A stretch of 64,000 nucleotides of DNA from Chlamydiales bacterium (lineage in GTDB: Bacteria; Chlamydiota; Chlamydiia; Chlamydiales; JAAKFR01): the NCBI GenBank assembly GCA_022601535.1, contig JAJACK010000002.1, positions 143,714-207,713 on the forward strand. The letters are read 5' to 3'. Of this stretch, positions 17,632 to 27,821 are shown in pieces. Position numbers and translations under genes: made by a program. Position 1 is the stretch's first letter. Each line of letters starts with the position of its first letter. Under the pieces are notes generated by a model, which was given only the letters and a program-made list of their open reading frames with translations, did not search any database and was not told the origin of the DNA.

Positions 17632-18144
17632 ATGAATTCTTTCATCCTTTCAATTCTCACCTCAATTTTTGCCTGGACAACTGCAGCTGAGCAGTATCAG
17701 CAACAACAAGCAGAGCTCTCTCCTCCCCCAGATTCCACTCAACAATCAGACACAAATCCCCCCAATCACGCTCCTGGAACAGATTCTCAATCCGATGAAT
17801 CAACCGCAAATCAACAAGCGATCTACTGGCTCTCTTTAGTCGACGCCTCCCAATACGGTTCTGCTTGGCTCGCTTGTGGCTCTTTATTGCGAGATGTCGT
17901 TTCTCAAGATCAATATAGTGCAGCCCTCAAAGGTCAAAGAGAGAAAGTTGGGCGGAATCAGGGACGAAAACTCACCTCTAAACAGCAGACAAAATCTCTC
18001 CGATATGGAACAAGAGGTGATTTTATTGTGATTCAATACAATTCAAATTTTTCCAACAAACCTGGTGTCACAGAAACCGTCACCTTGATGGCAGATGGCA
18101 GATTGAAACAGTGGAAAGTCGTAAGCTACACCATTGGAAGGTAA
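17632..18144 (+). CDS. Exported DUF4019-like protein
   Basis: A 170-residue protein with an N-terminal signal peptide (about 1-18), then a low-complexity Gln/Pro/Ser linker (20-62) and a C-terminal domain (63-170). That domain has the pattern W..LVDASQYGSAW, FIVIQYNSNFSNKPGVTETVTL and WKVVSYTIGR, which matches the DUF4019 family of small periplasmic proteins of unknown function. It lies 3 bp before the kinase-like gene, on the same strand, so they are probably co-expressed at the cell envelope. Confidence 0.65.
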   Translation: MNSFILSILTSIFAWTTAAEQYQQQQAELSPPPDSTQQSDTNPPNHAPGTDSQSDESTANQQAIYWLSLVDASQYGSAWLACGSLLRDVVSQDQYSAALKGQREKVGRNQGRKLTSKQQTKSLRYGTRGDFIVIQYNSNFSNKPGVTETVTLMADGRLKQWKVVSYTIGR

Positions 18145-18147
18145 ACG

Positions 18148-18996
18148 ATGAAACGGCTCTCTTTTTTCTTCTCTTCGCTCCTTTTAGGTGCTCTTATTTC
18201 TTACGGAGCCTTCACATTTGCCTCTAACCAGTTTTGCGACTCTTTTTCTGTGAAAAAAATCAAAGCTCCTCTCACCTTTAAAAAAGCCCCTCCACTCCCC
18301 AAAGAAATGAGCTCAGAATTTCACTACCTAGGAAAAGGGTCTCAATCGTACGTTTTTGAAAGCCTTGATGGAAAAGATGTTTTAAAATTTTTCCGTATGA
18401 ATCGGTACCGCACTCCCCTCTTCTCCCACCTCCCCCCTTTTCTCAATGACATTCAAATAAAAAAAATGGAATTGAAGAGAAAAAAACTCCAAGAGCTGCT
18501 TAAAAGTTGTTCCATCGCGCATAAATGGCTGTCTAAAGAGTGTGAAACAACCTATGTCCACCTGGAAAAAAGCTCCAATTTAAAGAAAAAAGTTTTGATC
18601 TATGATGCACTGAAACGCCCCTCTGTGATCAATCTCGACGACTACGCATTTATCATCCAACGAAAGGCAACTCCCCTCTATGCTCACCTAGGTGGATTGA
18701 TAAAAAAAAGAGACCCCGATGCCGTTATTGAAGCGCTTGAGAGCTTAAAAACACTTTTAATTTCCCGTTTTGAAAAGGGAATTGCCGACCACGACCCTGT
18801 GATCGAGAAAAATATGGGATTCATCGGGGGTAAAGCTCTTTTCATCGACACAGGGCAATTTTACCTAGATAATCAAATCTACAACCCCGATACTTATCGA
18901 GTTGAAGGGGAAAAAATTGTCCGAAAATTAAAAATTTGGCTCGAAAATCAAGACCCCTATTACTCTCAACAGTATCTGGATGTCTTAAAATTTTAA
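18148..18996 (+). CDS. Membrane-anchored protein kinase-like protein
   Basis: A 282-residue protein with an N-terminal signal anchor (about residues 5-26) and a domain with kinase-fold hallmarks. These are a glycine loop YLGKGSQSYVF (60-70), a beta-3-type lysine in VLKFF (K80), then GIADHDPVIEKN (D214/D216, N222) resembling the catalytic loop, and LFIDTGQF (D234) resembling DFG. Classic HRD and DFG are replaced, so it may be atypical or inactive. The anchor with positive N-terminus predicts that the domain is outside the cytoplasm. AAGG lies before the ATG. Function is not established. Confidence 0.5.
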   Translation: MKRLSFFFSSLLLGALISYGAFTFASNQFCDSFSVKKIKAPLTFKKAPPLPKEMSSEFHYLGKGSQSYVFESLDGKDVLKFFRMNRYRTPLFSHLPPFLNDIQIKKMELKRKKLQELLKSCSIAHKWLSKECETTYVHLEKSSNLKKKVLIYDALKRPSVINLDDYAFIIQRKATPLYAHLGGLIKKRDPDAVIEALESLKTLLISRFEKGIADHDPVIEKNMGFIGGKALFIDTGQFYLDNQIYNPDTYRVEGEKIVRKLKIWLENQDPYYSQQYLDVLKF

Positions 18997-19003
18997 TTTC
19001 CAG

Positions 19004-19032
19004 TTGCTATTTTAGTCTACTCTCTCTAGAAT
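19004..19032 (+). promoter_or_regulatory. Candidate promoter for rpsA
   Basis: TTGCTA (19004-19009), 17-bp spacer, TAGAAT (19027-19032). It is the best match in the 72-bp gap before rpsA, about 36 bp upstream of the start codon, leaving room for the AGGAG at 19055-19059. Confidence 0.5.
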
Positions 19033-19068
19033 AACTCCTTTGAATAGAATCTTTAGGAGAAAACTTTA

Positions 19069-20817
19069 ATGTCCGATAACAACAAATTTACCTGGAACAC
19101 AAAAAACCTACTCGACGATATCGAATTCAAAGAGTCTGATGCAGAGGCTTTTAAGAAATTACTCCACACCTCTGATGAAGACCAAGAAAGTGGTGAAGGA
19201 ATGGCCCCTGGGACGATTCTACGAGGCACGATTGTAGAGGTAGGAAAAGACTACGCTGTTGTCGATGTAGGACTGAAATCTGAAGGTCTTGTTCCCACAT
19301 CTGAATTTTCTGATCCCGAAGAACTTGCTCTTGGGTCAGAAGTTGAAGTTTACCTCGATCGAGCTGAAAATGAGCAAGGACAGATCGTTCTTTCTCGAGA
19401 AAAAGCTTTGAAACAACGTCAGTGGGAATTCATCCTCCAACACTGTGAAGAAGGATCGATCGTCAAAGGGAAGATCACGCGGAAAGTTAAAGGTGGATTG
19501 ATGGTCGACATGGGAATGGAAGCATTCTTGCCCGGCTCTCAAATCGACAATAAGCGGATCAAAAATCTCGATGAATATCTCGGGGTGACGTGTGAATTTA
19601 AAATCCTTAAAATCAATATTGAACGGAAGAATATCGTCGTTTCTAGACGAGAGCTTCTCGAAGCAGAGCGGATTTCTAAGAAAGCAGAAGTTTTAGAAAC
19701 GATTCAAATCAACGATGTTCGAAAAGGAGTTGTCAAAAACATCACCGACTTTGGAGTCTTCCTCGATCTCGACGGAATCGATGGCCTCCTCCACATCACA
19801 GATATGACCTGGAAGCGGATCAAGCATCCTTCTGAAATGGTAGAGCTCGGAGAAGAGCTAGAGGTGATGATCCTCAGCATTGATAAAGAAAAAGGACGTG
19901 TTGCCCTTGGACTGAAACAAAAAGAGCACAACCCTTGGGATGAAATCGAAGACAAGTACGCTCCTGGAACACGTGTTAAAGGGAAAATTGTCAAACTCCT
20001 CCCCTACGGGGCATTTATCGAGATTGAGCCTGGTATTGAAGGGCTTATCCACGTCTCTGAAATGTCTTGGGTAAAAAACGTCTCCGACCCTGCAGAAGTT
20101 GTCAATAAAGGGGATGATGTTGAAGCAATTGTTCTTGCGATTCAAAAAGATGAAGGAAAAATCTCTTTGGGAATCAAACAAACTGAGCACAACCCTTGGG
20201 ATGAGGTCGAACAAAAATACACTCCAGGTACCGGTGTTGAAGCTGAGGTAAAAAGCCTCACCAATTATGGCGCTTTTGTCGAGCTTGAGCCTGGCATTGA
20301 AGGATTAGTTCATATCTCTGACATGAGCTGGATCAAAAAAGTGTCTCACCCTTCTGAGATTTTCAAGAAAGGGGATAAAGTTGATGCCATCGTTCTCTCT
20401 GTTGACAAAGAGAGCAAGAAAATCACTTTAGGTGTTAAACAATTGAGCACAAACCCTTGGGAAACCATTGAAAAGAGCATTCCAGTTGGATCTTTAGTCT
20501 CTGGTATTGTGACGAAAGTGACCGCATTTGGAGCTTTTGTTGAGCTTGAAAATGGAATTGAAGGATTGATCCATGTGACTGAACTTTCTGACCAACCTTT
20601 TGCAAAAGTAGAAGATGTCATTTCAAATGGAGATGATGTGCAAGCTAAAGTGATCAAACTCGATCCTGAGCATAAAAAAGTCTCTTTATCTATCAAGGAA
20701 TTTTTGATTGAGCAGGGACAAGTGAATCGTGATGATATCGTTGTAGATCAAACTCGCGACGAAGAAGACGAAGATGCAAAAGATAGCAACAACACACATG
20801 CAGAGGTAGAGAGTTAA
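19069..20817 (+). CDS. rpsA: 30S ribosomal protein S1
   Basis: A 582-residue protein with six S1 RNA-binding repeats, recognisable by recurring units such as [21 protein letters not shown] and LIHVSEMSW and the linker HNPWDE. It recruits mRNA to the ribosome. AGGAG precedes ATG by 9 bp. It is followed by a terminator before nusA. It begins the conserved block running to ychF. The acidic C-terminal tail ([12 protein letters not shown]) is non-repetitive. Confidence 0.97.
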   Translation: MSDNNKFTWNTKNLLDDIEFKESDAEAFKKLLHTSDEDQESGEGMAPGTILRGTIVEVGKDYAVVDVGLKSEGLVPTSEFSDPEELALGSEVEVYLDRAENEQGQIVLSREKALKQRQWEFILQHCEEGSIVKGKITRKVKGGLMVDMGMEAFLPGSQIDNKRIKNLDEYLGVTCEFKILKINIERKNIVVSRRELLEAERISKKAEVLETIQINDVRKGVVKNITDFGVFLDLDGIDGLLHITDMTWKRIKHPSEMVELGEELEVMILSIDKEKGRVALGLKQKEHNPWDEIEDKYAPGTRVKGKIVKLLPYGAFIEIEPGIEGLIHVSEMSWVKNVSDPAEVVNKGDDVEAIVLAIQKDEGKISLGIKQTEHNPWDEVEQKYTPGTGVEAEVKSLTNYGAFVELEPGIEGLVHISDMSWIKKVSHPSEIFKKGDKVDAIVLSVDKESKKITLGVKQLSTNPWETIEKSIPVGSLVSGIVTKVTAFGAFVELENGIEGLIHVTELSDQPFAKVEDVISNGDDVQAKVIKLDPEHKKVSLSIKEFLIEQGQVNRDDIVVDQTRDEEDEDAKDSNNTHAEVES

Positions 20818-20826
20818 TCTCTCTAC

Positions 20827-20881
20827 CGAGGAAATAGGTGTTTTCCTCGATAATGACCGAAGGGCACCTTCGGTCTTTTTT
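20827..20881 (+). terminator. Tandem hairpins with intrinsic terminator after rpsA
   Basis: First hairpin: CGAGGAAA (20827-20834) pairs with TTTCCTCG (20842-20849), 7-nt loop. Second: GACCGAAGG (20855-20863) pairs perfectly with CCTTCGGTC (20867-20875), 3-nt loop, followed by six Ts (20876-20881). The second is a classical rho-independent terminator; the first could be an RNA-stability or regulatory stem. nusA starts 20 bp downstream. Confidence 0.85.
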
Positions 20882-20900
20882 ATAAAATTAGGAGCAACAA

Positions 20901-22193
20901 ATGAATAAAGATCTCGTCGCAATTTTCGAATACATGGAACGTGAAAAAGGAATCTCACGTGAAGTTGTGATGCAAGCCATTGAGACGGCTCTTGGTGCTG
21001 CTGCGAAAAAAAGCCTTAAAGAAGAAGCAAACGTCTCGATCCAAATCAATTCAAAGACAGGAAATATCGAAGTCTTTTGTGAAAAAGAGATCGTTGAAAA
21101 AGTGGACCACCCCGCTCGAGAAATTGCCCTGGAAACTGCGCAAGAACTCGATCCCGATTGTGATGTAGGCCAATTCCTCGATGTTCCCGTTACCCCTTCG
21201 AATTTTGGTCGAATTGCCGCAGCGACAGCTCGTCAAATCATCTCTCAAAAGCTCCGTGGAGCTGAACGAGATGTGATCATGCAAGAATATCGCCACCGGA
21301 TCGGTGAAATTGTCTCTGGAAACGTGAAGCGATTTTTCAAAGGGCCAAATCTCGTTGTCGACCTCGGAAAGGTTGAAGCTGTTTTACCTGCTCGCAACTA
21401 CCCAAAGCTTGAGAAATACCAAATTGGGAGCAAAGTGTATGCTCTTCTCCATGAAGTGAGAGATCTTGAAAATGGAGGTGCTGAGGTTGTCTTAACACGC
21501 TCGCATGCTGAATTTGTCAAACAGCTCTTTATCCTAGAGGTTCCTGAACTTGAAGATGGAACAATTGAGATAGCAAGTATTGTTCGCAATGCAGGTTATA
21601 GAACAAAACTCGCCGTTCGATCAACAGATCAAAGAGTTGATCCCGTTGGAGCTTGCGTTGGAATGCGGGGAAGTCGAGTGAAAAATGTCATAAGAGAGCT
21701 CAATAACGAAAAAATTGATATTATCCCTTGGTCAAACGAACCTGTCGAGCTGCTTCAAAATATCCTCTCCCCGATTGAAATCCGTAAAATCGGAGTGAAT
21801 GAAGATGAAAAAGTGATCGCCATCGTTGTCGATGATGCCGATTATGCCGCAGTCATTGGAAAACGGGGAATGAATGCACGTCTCACAGGTGAAATGCTTG
21901 GATATGAACTCGAAGTACAAAGAATGAGTGAATACAATAAATCACTTGAGATTCAACGTCTTAATCTGGCTGAATCCGATAATGAAATCTTGGATCTCCC
22001 TCTTGAAATTGAAGGAGTGAATAAGCTGTTCATCCAAAACCTTATCCATGCTGGGTATGGAACTTTGAGACAACTCCTCCAAGCAAATATAGAACAGGTC
22101 GCGGCAGTCCCTGGAATGAGCTTGGAAATGGCTTATAAAATTTTAGAAGAAGCTGCTCAGGCTGTTGAAAAAAATAACCGTTCAACGGAGTAA
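20901..22193 (+). CDS. nusA: Transcription termination/antitermination factor NusA
   Basis: A 430-residue protein with the NusA N-terminal polymerase-binding domain (about 1-130), S1 domain (around 135-200), two KH domains (about 200-345, with GACVGMRGSRVKNVI and AAVIGKRGMNARL) and one C-terminal helix-hairpin-helix unit (about 360-430). AGGAG lies before the ATG. It controls pausing and termination. It starts the nusA-infB-rbfA-truB-ribF operon. Confidence 0.96.
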   Translation: MNKDLVAIFEYMEREKGISREVVMQAIETALGAAAKKSLKEEANVSIQINSKTGNIEVFCEKEIVEKVDHPAREIALETAQELDPDCDVGQFLDVPVTPSNFGRIAAATARQIISQKLRGAERDVIMQEYRHRIGEIVSGNVKRFFKGPNLVVDLGKVEAVLPARNYPKLEKYQIGSKVYALLHEVRDLENGGAEVVLTRSHAEFVKQLFILEVPELEDGTIEIASIVRNAGYRTKLAVRSTDQRVDPVGACVGMRGSRVKNVIRELNNEKIDIIPWSNEPVELLQNILSPIEIRKIGVNEDEKVIAIVVDDADYAAVIGKRGMNARLTGEMLGYELEVQRMSEYNKSLEIQRLNLAESDNEILDLPLEIEGVNKLFIQNLIHAGYGTLRQLLQANIEQVAAVPGMSLEMAYKILEEAAQAVEKNNRSTE

Positions 22194-22199
22194 ATAACT

Positions 22200-24593
22200 T
22201 TGACCAAAAATCTCAAAATCAAAATAAAAAACACTCAACTTGCTAAAGCTGCAGGTCTTACAAAAATCAAGACCAAGCTTTCTAAAGACAAGAAAGGTGT
22301 CGGTAATAAAAAAGAGAAAGAGAAAGAAAAGCCTGTTGCTCCAGAAGTTGAAGAAATAGAAGAGCCTCCTCGCCGGATACGAGCGAAGTCACGCTCCTCT
22401 TTTGCTCCAAAGGAAGAAGAAGCTAAAACGACTGAAGCAAAGCCTGAAAAAGCTTCAACCAAGAAAGAAAAAGAAGAGCCTCCTTCTCTTTCAGAAGAAG
22501 TGAAAGAGGTTAAAGCAAAAGAGAAGCTGGGTCCTACTGGAAGGCATGTCAAAGATTTGCTAAAAGCAAAGCCTGAGTCTGTAAAGAAAAAAGCGACTGA
22601 ATCGAAAGAGGGAGAAAAACCGAAAGAGAAACCTGCTGATTCAAAGCTCAAAAAGGGAAAAAAAGTTAAGTCTTTCAAAGATTTAAACCCTGCAAAGAAC
22701 CGTCCAATGCGCGCTTTTGATGCTAGAGATCGAGCTGGACTGAGTGCTGGTGATGATGAGAGATGGCGAAAAAGACGTGCCGTGAAGCACAAAACTGTGT
22801 CTGAAGAGAATGTCATCAGACCTACTTCATTAAAGATCCGCCTCCCTATCACTGTAAAAGACCTTGCTTCTGAGATGAAATTGAAATCCTCTCAACTCAT
22901 TCAAAAGCTGTTCTTGCAAAATATGACCTTCACCCTAAATGACTTCTTAGAAGATGAGACGATGGTTCAGTTTTTGGGAAATGAATTTGGATGTGAGATC
23001 ACCATCGACACCTCCGAAGAAGAAAGATTGCAAGTGACAGGAGAGTCTATCCAAGAAGAGATTGCAAGTGCAGACCCTTCTAAACTTATCCTACGCCCCC
23101 CTGTCGTCGCTTTTATGGGACATGTCGACCATGGAAAAACAAGTTTGATCGATAAAATCCGAAAGAGCAACGTTGCATCAGGAGAAGCAGGAGATATTAC
23201 GCAACACATCGGTGCATTCAAGTGCGCTACTGCTGTGGGAGAGTTGACGATCTTAGATACTCCTGGACACGAAGCATTTTCTGCAATGCGTGCACGTGGA
23301 GCTGATGTGACCGATATCGTCGTCCTTGTTGTTGCCGGAGATGAAGGAATTCGAGAGCAGACACAAGAGGCAATTTCTCATGCCAAAGCAAGTGGTGTGA
23401 CCATTGTTGTTGCAATCAACAAGTGTGATAAACCCAATTTTGATGCAGATAACATCTACCAAGAGCTCTCACGGGTCGAGCTCCTTCCTGAGAAGTGGGG
23501 CGGCCAAACCATTACAGTTAACACCTCTGCTATTACAGGAGAAGGGATTGTAGAGCTTCTTGAAATGCTTGCTCTTCAAGCTGAAGTTTTAGAACTCAAA
23601 GCAGACCCTTCAGCGCGTGCTAGAGGAACAGTTTTGGAGTCTGAACTTCATAAAGGATTAGGGGCTGTTGCGACCATCTTGGTGCAAAATGGGACTCTCA
23701 ACCATGGAGATGCCCTTGTCTTTGAGAAACACTACGGCCGAGTTAAAACCATGCATGATGAACATGGGAAAAATTTGACAAAAGCCACTCCTTCAACACC
23801 GATTGAAATGACAGGCCTCTCAGGACTTCCTGCTGCTGGAGACCCTTTTATTGTCGTTAAGAGTGAGAAGGAAGCGAAAAATATCATTGAAACCCGTGAA
23901 GTGGGCCGTCGTCAACTCGCTCTAACACAGAGGAAAATCCCCACTCTTGAAACCCTTCTAGAAGAAGGGGGTGGTGAGAAGAAAATTCTTAATTTGATCC
24001 TCCGTGGTGATGTACAAGGTTCTGTTGAAGCCTTGAGGACCTCCCTTTTGAAGATTGAATCAGAAAAAGCTGAAGTCAATGTTATCTACATGGGTGTTGG
24101 GGAAATCTCTGAATCAGATATCCAGCTTGCAGCTGCATCTAATGCTGTTATTATCGGTTTCCACACTGCAATCGAAAGTCATGCAGATCCCCTCATCAAG
24201 GAACACAAAGTTGTGGTCAAACTCCATGATATCATTTACCACGCTGTCGATGATGTGAAAGCAATTATGACTGGACTTCTTGACAAAATCGAAGAAGAGA
24301 AAGAGATGGGAGAGGCTGAAGTGAAAGCGATCTTTAAATCTTCTCACCTCGGAGTCATTGCAGGTTGCCAAATCGATGAAGGGATGATCTCTAGAAACCA
24401 TAAAGTACGTCTTATAAGAGATGGAGAAGAGATTTGGAGAGGATCAATCGCTTCGATTAAACGGGATAAGGAAGATGTCAAAGAGGTGAAGAAAGGGTTT
24501 GAATGTGGTATTGTCCTCAACAATTTCTCTACTGTAAAAGTTGGAGATGTTCTCCAAGCATACGAGATCATTTACCTTAGCCAGGAGCTTTAA
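22200..24593 (+). CDS. infB: Translation initiation factor IF-2
   Basis: A 797-residue GTPase. Residues 1-200 are a Lys/Glu/Pro low-complexity region. After it come the IF2 N-terminal domain, then G1 [10 protein letters not shown]3 DTPGHEAF and G4 NKCD, then domains II-IV with the fMet-tRNA-binding C-terminus. Start is TTG at 22200 with GGAG at 22187-22190. It lies 6 bp after nusA. The low-complexity N-terminus creates long open frames on the other strand, which are not genes. Confidence 0.96.
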   Translation: MTKNLKIKIKNTQLAKAAGLTKIKTKLSKDKKGVGNKKEKEKEKPVAPEVEEIEEPPRRIRAKSRSSFAPKEEEAKTTEAKPEKASTKKEKEEPPSLSEEVKEVKAKEKLGPTGRHVKDLLKAKPESVKKKATESKEGEKPKEKPADSKLKKGKKVKSFKDLNPAKNRPMRAFDARDRAGLSAGDDERWRKRRAVKHKTVSEENVIRPTSLKIRLPITVKDLASEMKLKSSQLIQKLFLQNMTFTLNDFLEDETMVQFLGNEFGCEITIDTSEEERLQVTGESIQEEIASADPSKLILRPPVVAFMGHVDHGKTSLIDKIRKSNVASGEAGDITQHIGAFKCATAVGELTILDTPGHEAFSAMRARGADVTDIVVLVVAGDEGIREQTQEAISHAKASGVTIVVAINKCDKPNFDADNIYQELSRVELLPEKWGGQTITVNTSAITGEGIVELLEMLALQAEVLELKADPSARARGTVLESELHKGLGAVATILVQNGTLNHGDALVFEKHYGRVKTMHDEHGKNLTKATPSTPIEMTGLSGLPAAGDPFIVVKSEKEAKNIIETREVGRRQLALTQRKIPTLETLLEEGGGEKKILNLILRGDVQGSVEALRTSLLKIESEKAEVNVIYMGVGEISESDIQLAAASNAVIIGFHTAIESHADPLIKEHKVVVKLHDIIYHAVDDVKAIMTGLLDKIEEEKEMGEAEVKAIFKSSHLGVIAGCQIDEGMISRNHKVRLIRDGEEIWRGSIASIKRDKEDVKEVKKGFECGIVLNNFSTVKVGDVLQAYEIIYLSQEL

Positions 24594-24950
24594 TTGGAAA
24601 AAAGACGCATCACCCGTGTCAACTCCCTTCTCAAAGAGGTGATCTCCGATGTGATCCATAAAGAGGTGAAAAATCCTCACCTCACCCAACTGATCACCGT
24701 CACATCCGTTGCTGTCAGTAACGACCTCAAACATGGAAAAGTCTTTATCAGTGTTATCGGAGAAAAGCGGGAGAATGTGATTAAAATTCTCAATAAATCT
24801 GCTGGATTTATCGCTGTCACTGCTTCAAAGCAAGTTGATATCCGCTATTTTCCCGAACTCACCTTCTTTCTAGACGACTCAGCAGATAAACAAATGCGGA
24901 TCGAATCGGTTTTATCTGATATCCAGAAGGAGCAAGAATCACGTGAATAA
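24594..24950 (+). CDS. rbfA: Ribosome-binding factor A
   Basis: A 118-residue KH-type protein with the RbfA pattern [21 protein letters not shown] at the N-terminus and [10 protein letters not shown] near the end. It matures the 16S rRNA 5' end. TTG start at 24594 directly after the infB stop, with AGGAG at 24583-24587. It overlaps truB by 8 bp. Confidence 0.92.
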   Translation: MEKRRITRVNSLLKEVISDVIHKEVKNPHLTQLITVTSVAVSNDLKHGKVFISVIGEKRENVIKILNKSAGFIAVTASKQVDIRYFPELTFFLDDSADKQMRIESVLSDIQKEQESRE

Positions 24951-25665
24951 CCTCTGTACTGAACTTGTTGAAGGGATCTTACTTGTCGATAAGCCCGAAG
25001 GAAAAACCTCCTTTAGCCTGATCAGTGCTCTGCGAAAACTCACAGGGATCAAAAAAATTGGCCATGCCGGTACACTCGACCCCTTTGCCACAGGAGTCAT
25101 GGTTCTACTTATTGGGAAACGGTGTACAAAACTCTCAGACAAACTCCTTCTTACCGACAAAGCGTACCATGCAACTGTTCAACTTGGAATCACAACCGAT
25201 ACGTACGACTGTGATGGGAAAGTCGTTGCTAGGTCAAAGAAAAAACCTTCCTTAAAAGCTGTCAAAGAGGTTGTTGAAAAATTCCAAGGAAAAATCGAAC
25301 AAGTCCCTCCCATGTTCTCTGCAAAAAAAATTGGCGGAAAAAAACTGTATGAACTTGCCCGAGAGGGAAAAACGATTGAAAGAAAACCGTGTGCCGTAGA
25401 AGTTGAAATAGAAATTGCCAACTACCATTACCCCCAATTAGAGCTCTCTGTCTCTTGTAGCAAAGGGACATATATTCGCTCTCTCGCACATGAGATCGGA
25501 GAAAAACTCGGCGCTGGAGCTCACTTAACCTCTTTAAAAAGAACTAAAAGTGGAGATTTTCACCTCGATAACTGCATTGATGGGCAATTGCTCTACCAGC
25601 CTGGATTTGATATTCTACCCCATTTGATGACCTATGAAGCGATTTGCCACTCTCAAGGAATTTAA
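24943..25665 (+). CDS. truB: tRNA pseudouridine(55) synthase
   Basis: A 240-residue enzyme with the catalytic aspartate in [19 protein letters not shown], and the YHATVQLG and [16 protein letters not shown] motifs. It makes pseudouridine 55 in tRNAs. GTG start at 24943 with AAGGAG at 24926-24931. It is a little shorter than E. coli TruB because it lacks a full C-terminal PUA-like domain. It overlaps ribF by 32 bp. Confidence 0.93.
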   Translation: MNNLCTELVEGILLVDKPEGKTSFSLISALRKLTGIKKIGHAGTLDPFATGVMVLLIGKRCTKLSDKLLLTDKAYHATVQLGITTDTYDCDGKVVARSKKKPSLKAVKEVVEKFQGKIEQVPPMFSAKKIGGKKLYELAREGKTIERKPCAVEVEIEIANYHYPQLELSVSCSKGTYIRSLAHEIGEKLGAGAHLTSLKRTKSGDFHLDNCIDGQLLYQPGFDILPHLMTYEAICHSQGI

Positions 25666-26521
25666 AAGCTCCACTCTGCCAGTAACCCTAACAGTTGGAA
25701 TGTTCGATGGGGTTCATCTGGGACACCAAGAGGTTTTAAAGAAAAGTGCTATTGCCATCACTTTTTCAAATCACCCTCAATCAATCCTTTCAAGTAAAGA
25801 ACCTTTTCTCCTCACTTCGCTTTCTCACCGCCTCCATCTCTTAGAACTCTGTGGTCTTGATTCAGCTGTCACCCTTCCCTTTACAAAAGAGCTCTCTTTG
25901 ATGAGTGCTGAAGCATTTATCTTGATGATCCGACAATCGATTCCTTTTAAGAAGCTTATTCTAGGTCATGATGCCACATTTGGGCATAAAAGAGATGGGA
26001 CAGCACCACACATGCTCCAGCTTGGAGAAAAGTACCAATTTTCCGTCGAATATCTCAAACCAATTTATTGCGACAAAGACATTATCTCTAGTAGCCGAAT
26101 TAGAATAGATCTCGAAAAGGGGAACATTTTAAATGTTTCTAATCTATTAGGCCGTCCCTACTCCATCCTCTCTTCAATTGAGCAAGGAGCTGGTAAGGGA
26201 GCTGTTATTGGCTTTAGAACAGCCAATATCAGCCTCAAAGGGCTTTGCCTCCCCCCTTTTGGAGTGTATGCCATTGAAGCGCGCGTCGGCAAAATACGGT
26301 ATACAGGGATTGCTAATCTAGGACTTGCACCTACTCTCCATAATAGGAAAGACCCCATTTTAGAAGTGCATCTCTTCGATCTCACTGAAAATCTCTACGG
26401 AGCTGAAATCGAGGTCTTTTTCAATCACTATATCCGCTCAGAAAGAGAGTTTTCTTCTGTTGATGAGCTAAAAAGTCAAATCAAAGCAGATATCCAAAAA
26501 GCTGAGAAAATTTTGCCTTAG
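25634..26521 (+). CDS. ribF: Bifunctional riboflavin kinase/FAD synthetase
   Basis: A 295-residue protein. The N-terminal nucleotidyltransferase part has [30 protein letters not shown] and ISSSRIR. The C-terminal flavokinase part has a modified [22 protein letters not shown], and NLGLAPTL. It makes FMN and FAD. ATG 25634 lies within truB, so it is coupled. It overlaps the small convergent membrane protein gene by 4 bp. Confidence 0.92.
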   Translation: MKRFATLKEFKSSTLPVTLTVGMFDGVHLGHQEVLKKSAIAITFSNHPQSILSSKEPFLLTSLSHRLHLLELCGLDSAVTLPFTKELSLMSAEAFILMIRQSIPFKKLILGHDATFGHKRDGTAPHMLQLGEKYQFSVEYLKPIYCDKDIISSSRIRIDLEKGNILNVSNLLGRPYSILSSIEQGAGKGAVIGFRTANISLKGLCLPPFGVYAIEARVGKIRYTGIANLGLAPTLHNRKDPILEVHLFDLTENLYGAEIEVFFNHYIRSEREFSSVDELKSQIKADIQKAEKILP

Positions 26522-26721
26522 CTGCAGTCATTAAATTGAGTGCTCAAAAGAACACCAACAACAAGACTTACAATAGCTACAACGATCATCATACCGGCTT
26601 GTGTTGCATCGCATCGCTTTACAGGGCGTCCATTAAGCTTCCCAAACTCGTCTCTTTGAATAAGACCAGTTGAAGAAGATGGTTGTCTAGATAATGGACT
26701 TTTGGAAACAGCAGCACTCAT
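26518..26721 (-). CDS. Small single-span membrane protein, hypothetical
   Basis: A 67-residue protein with a Ser/Arg-rich N-terminus and one membrane segment (about residues 42-62). A good Shine-Dalgarno (GGAGG) lies 8 bp before ATG 26721, which supports a real gene despite the size. It sits 11 bp downstream of ychF on the same strand and converges with ribF. No family recognised. Confidence 0.6.
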   Translation of the reverse strand: MSAAVSKSPLSRQPSSSTGLIQRDEFGKLNGRPVKRCDATQAGMMIVVAIVSLVVGVLLSTQFNDCS

Positions 26722-26732
26722 ATAAAACCTCC

Positions 26733-27821
26733 TTATGCATGCAAAAATTGAATCACATCGCCATCTTTGACGATATAGTCACGCCCTTCAGCGCGTAGCT
26801 TTCCAGCCTCTTTAGCACCTTGTCTTCCCTTACAATCGATCATATCTTGGTAGGAGATCACCTCAGCTCGGATAAACCCTTTTTGGATATCGGTATGGAT
26901 CTTCCCAGCGGCTTCCACAGCATTATCCCCTTCTTCAATTGTCCAAGCACGCGTTTCCACCTCTCCTGTTGTGAGATAGGTGATCAAGCCAAGCATATTA
27001 AAAGAGGCGTGTATCAAACGGTTGAGCCCCGTCTCTTCAAGCCCCAAACTCTGCAAGAATTCTAGTTGCTCTGACTGATCGAGTTCGGCCACTTCCGCTT
27101 CGATCTTTGCGCAGATTGAAATGACCGCATTCCCCTCTTTTTCTGCATATTCACGCACCTTTTGAACATGAATATTTTCCATTGAGGGAAGATCATTTTC
27201 AGAAACATTGGCTGCATAGAGCACTTTTTTCTGTGTGAGGAAGGGGTAAGGTTGCAGAAGTGCTTGCTCTTCAACAGAAAGATCAAGCGTACGTACAGAA
27301 AGATTTTTATCGAGATGGCTTCGCACTTTTTCAAGAACATCAACTGTTTCTTTAAGCTCCTTATTTCCCCTCGCTTGCTTCTCCACTTTTACCAAGATAT
27401 TTTGTGCCGATTGAAGGTCTGCTAAAATAAGCTCGAGATTGATTGTTTCAATATCTTCAATTGGATCGATCTGACCTTCAACATGGACAATATCGCTACT
27501 TTCAAAACAGCGAACCACATGGACAATTGCATCGGTTTGACGGATGTGAGCAAGAAATTGATTCCCTAAGCCCTCTCCTTGTGAAGCTCCCTTGACAAGT
27601 CCTGCAATATCGACAAATTGCATCGCGGCGTAGATGATTTGCTTACTTTGGCTCAATTGAGCTAGAACAGAAAGTCTCGGATCGAGAACATCGACAACCC
27701 CCACATTGGGATCGATTGTACAAAAAGGGTAGTTCGAAGAGTCTGCTCCCGCTTTTGTCAGCGCATTAAAAAGCGTTGATTTTCCTACATTTGGCAAACC
27801 AACAATCCCACATTCTAACAC
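26733..27821 (-). CDS. ychF: Redox-regulated ATPase YchF (OLA1/Obg family)
   Basis: A 362-residue P-loop NTPase: GLPNVGKSTLFNAL (about residues 8-21), TIDPNVGVVDVLDPRL, DIAGLVKGASQGEGLGN, and the C-terminal TGS domain ending in YIVKDGDVIQFLHA. It binds the ribosome and prefers ATP in characterised members. GTG start at 27821 with AGGAGGG upstream. It directly follows the 291-aa gene with no gap. Confidence 0.94.
   Translation of the reverse strand: MLECGIVGLPNVGKSTLFNALTKAGADSSNYPFCTIDPNVGVVDVLDPRLSVLAQLSQSKQIIYAAMQFVDIAGLVKGASQGEGLGNQFLAHIRQTDAIVHVVRCFESSDIVHVEGQIDPIEDIETINLELILADLQSAQNILVKVEKQARGNKELKETVDVLEKVRSHLDKNLSVRTLDLSVEEQALLQPYPFLTQKKVLYAANVSENDLPSMENIHVQKVREYAEKEGNAVISICAKIEAEVAELDQSEQLEFLQSLGLEETGLNRLIHASFNMLGLITYLTTGEVETRAWTIEEGDNAVEAAGKIHTDIQKGFIRAEVISYQDMIDCKGRQGAKEAGKLRAEGRDYIVKDGDVIQFLHA

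Noticed and set aside
22235..22852. 205-codon minus-strand frame rich in Phe/Ser
   Set aside because: Shadow of the Lys/Glu-rich N-terminus of IF-2; composition is explained by the complement.
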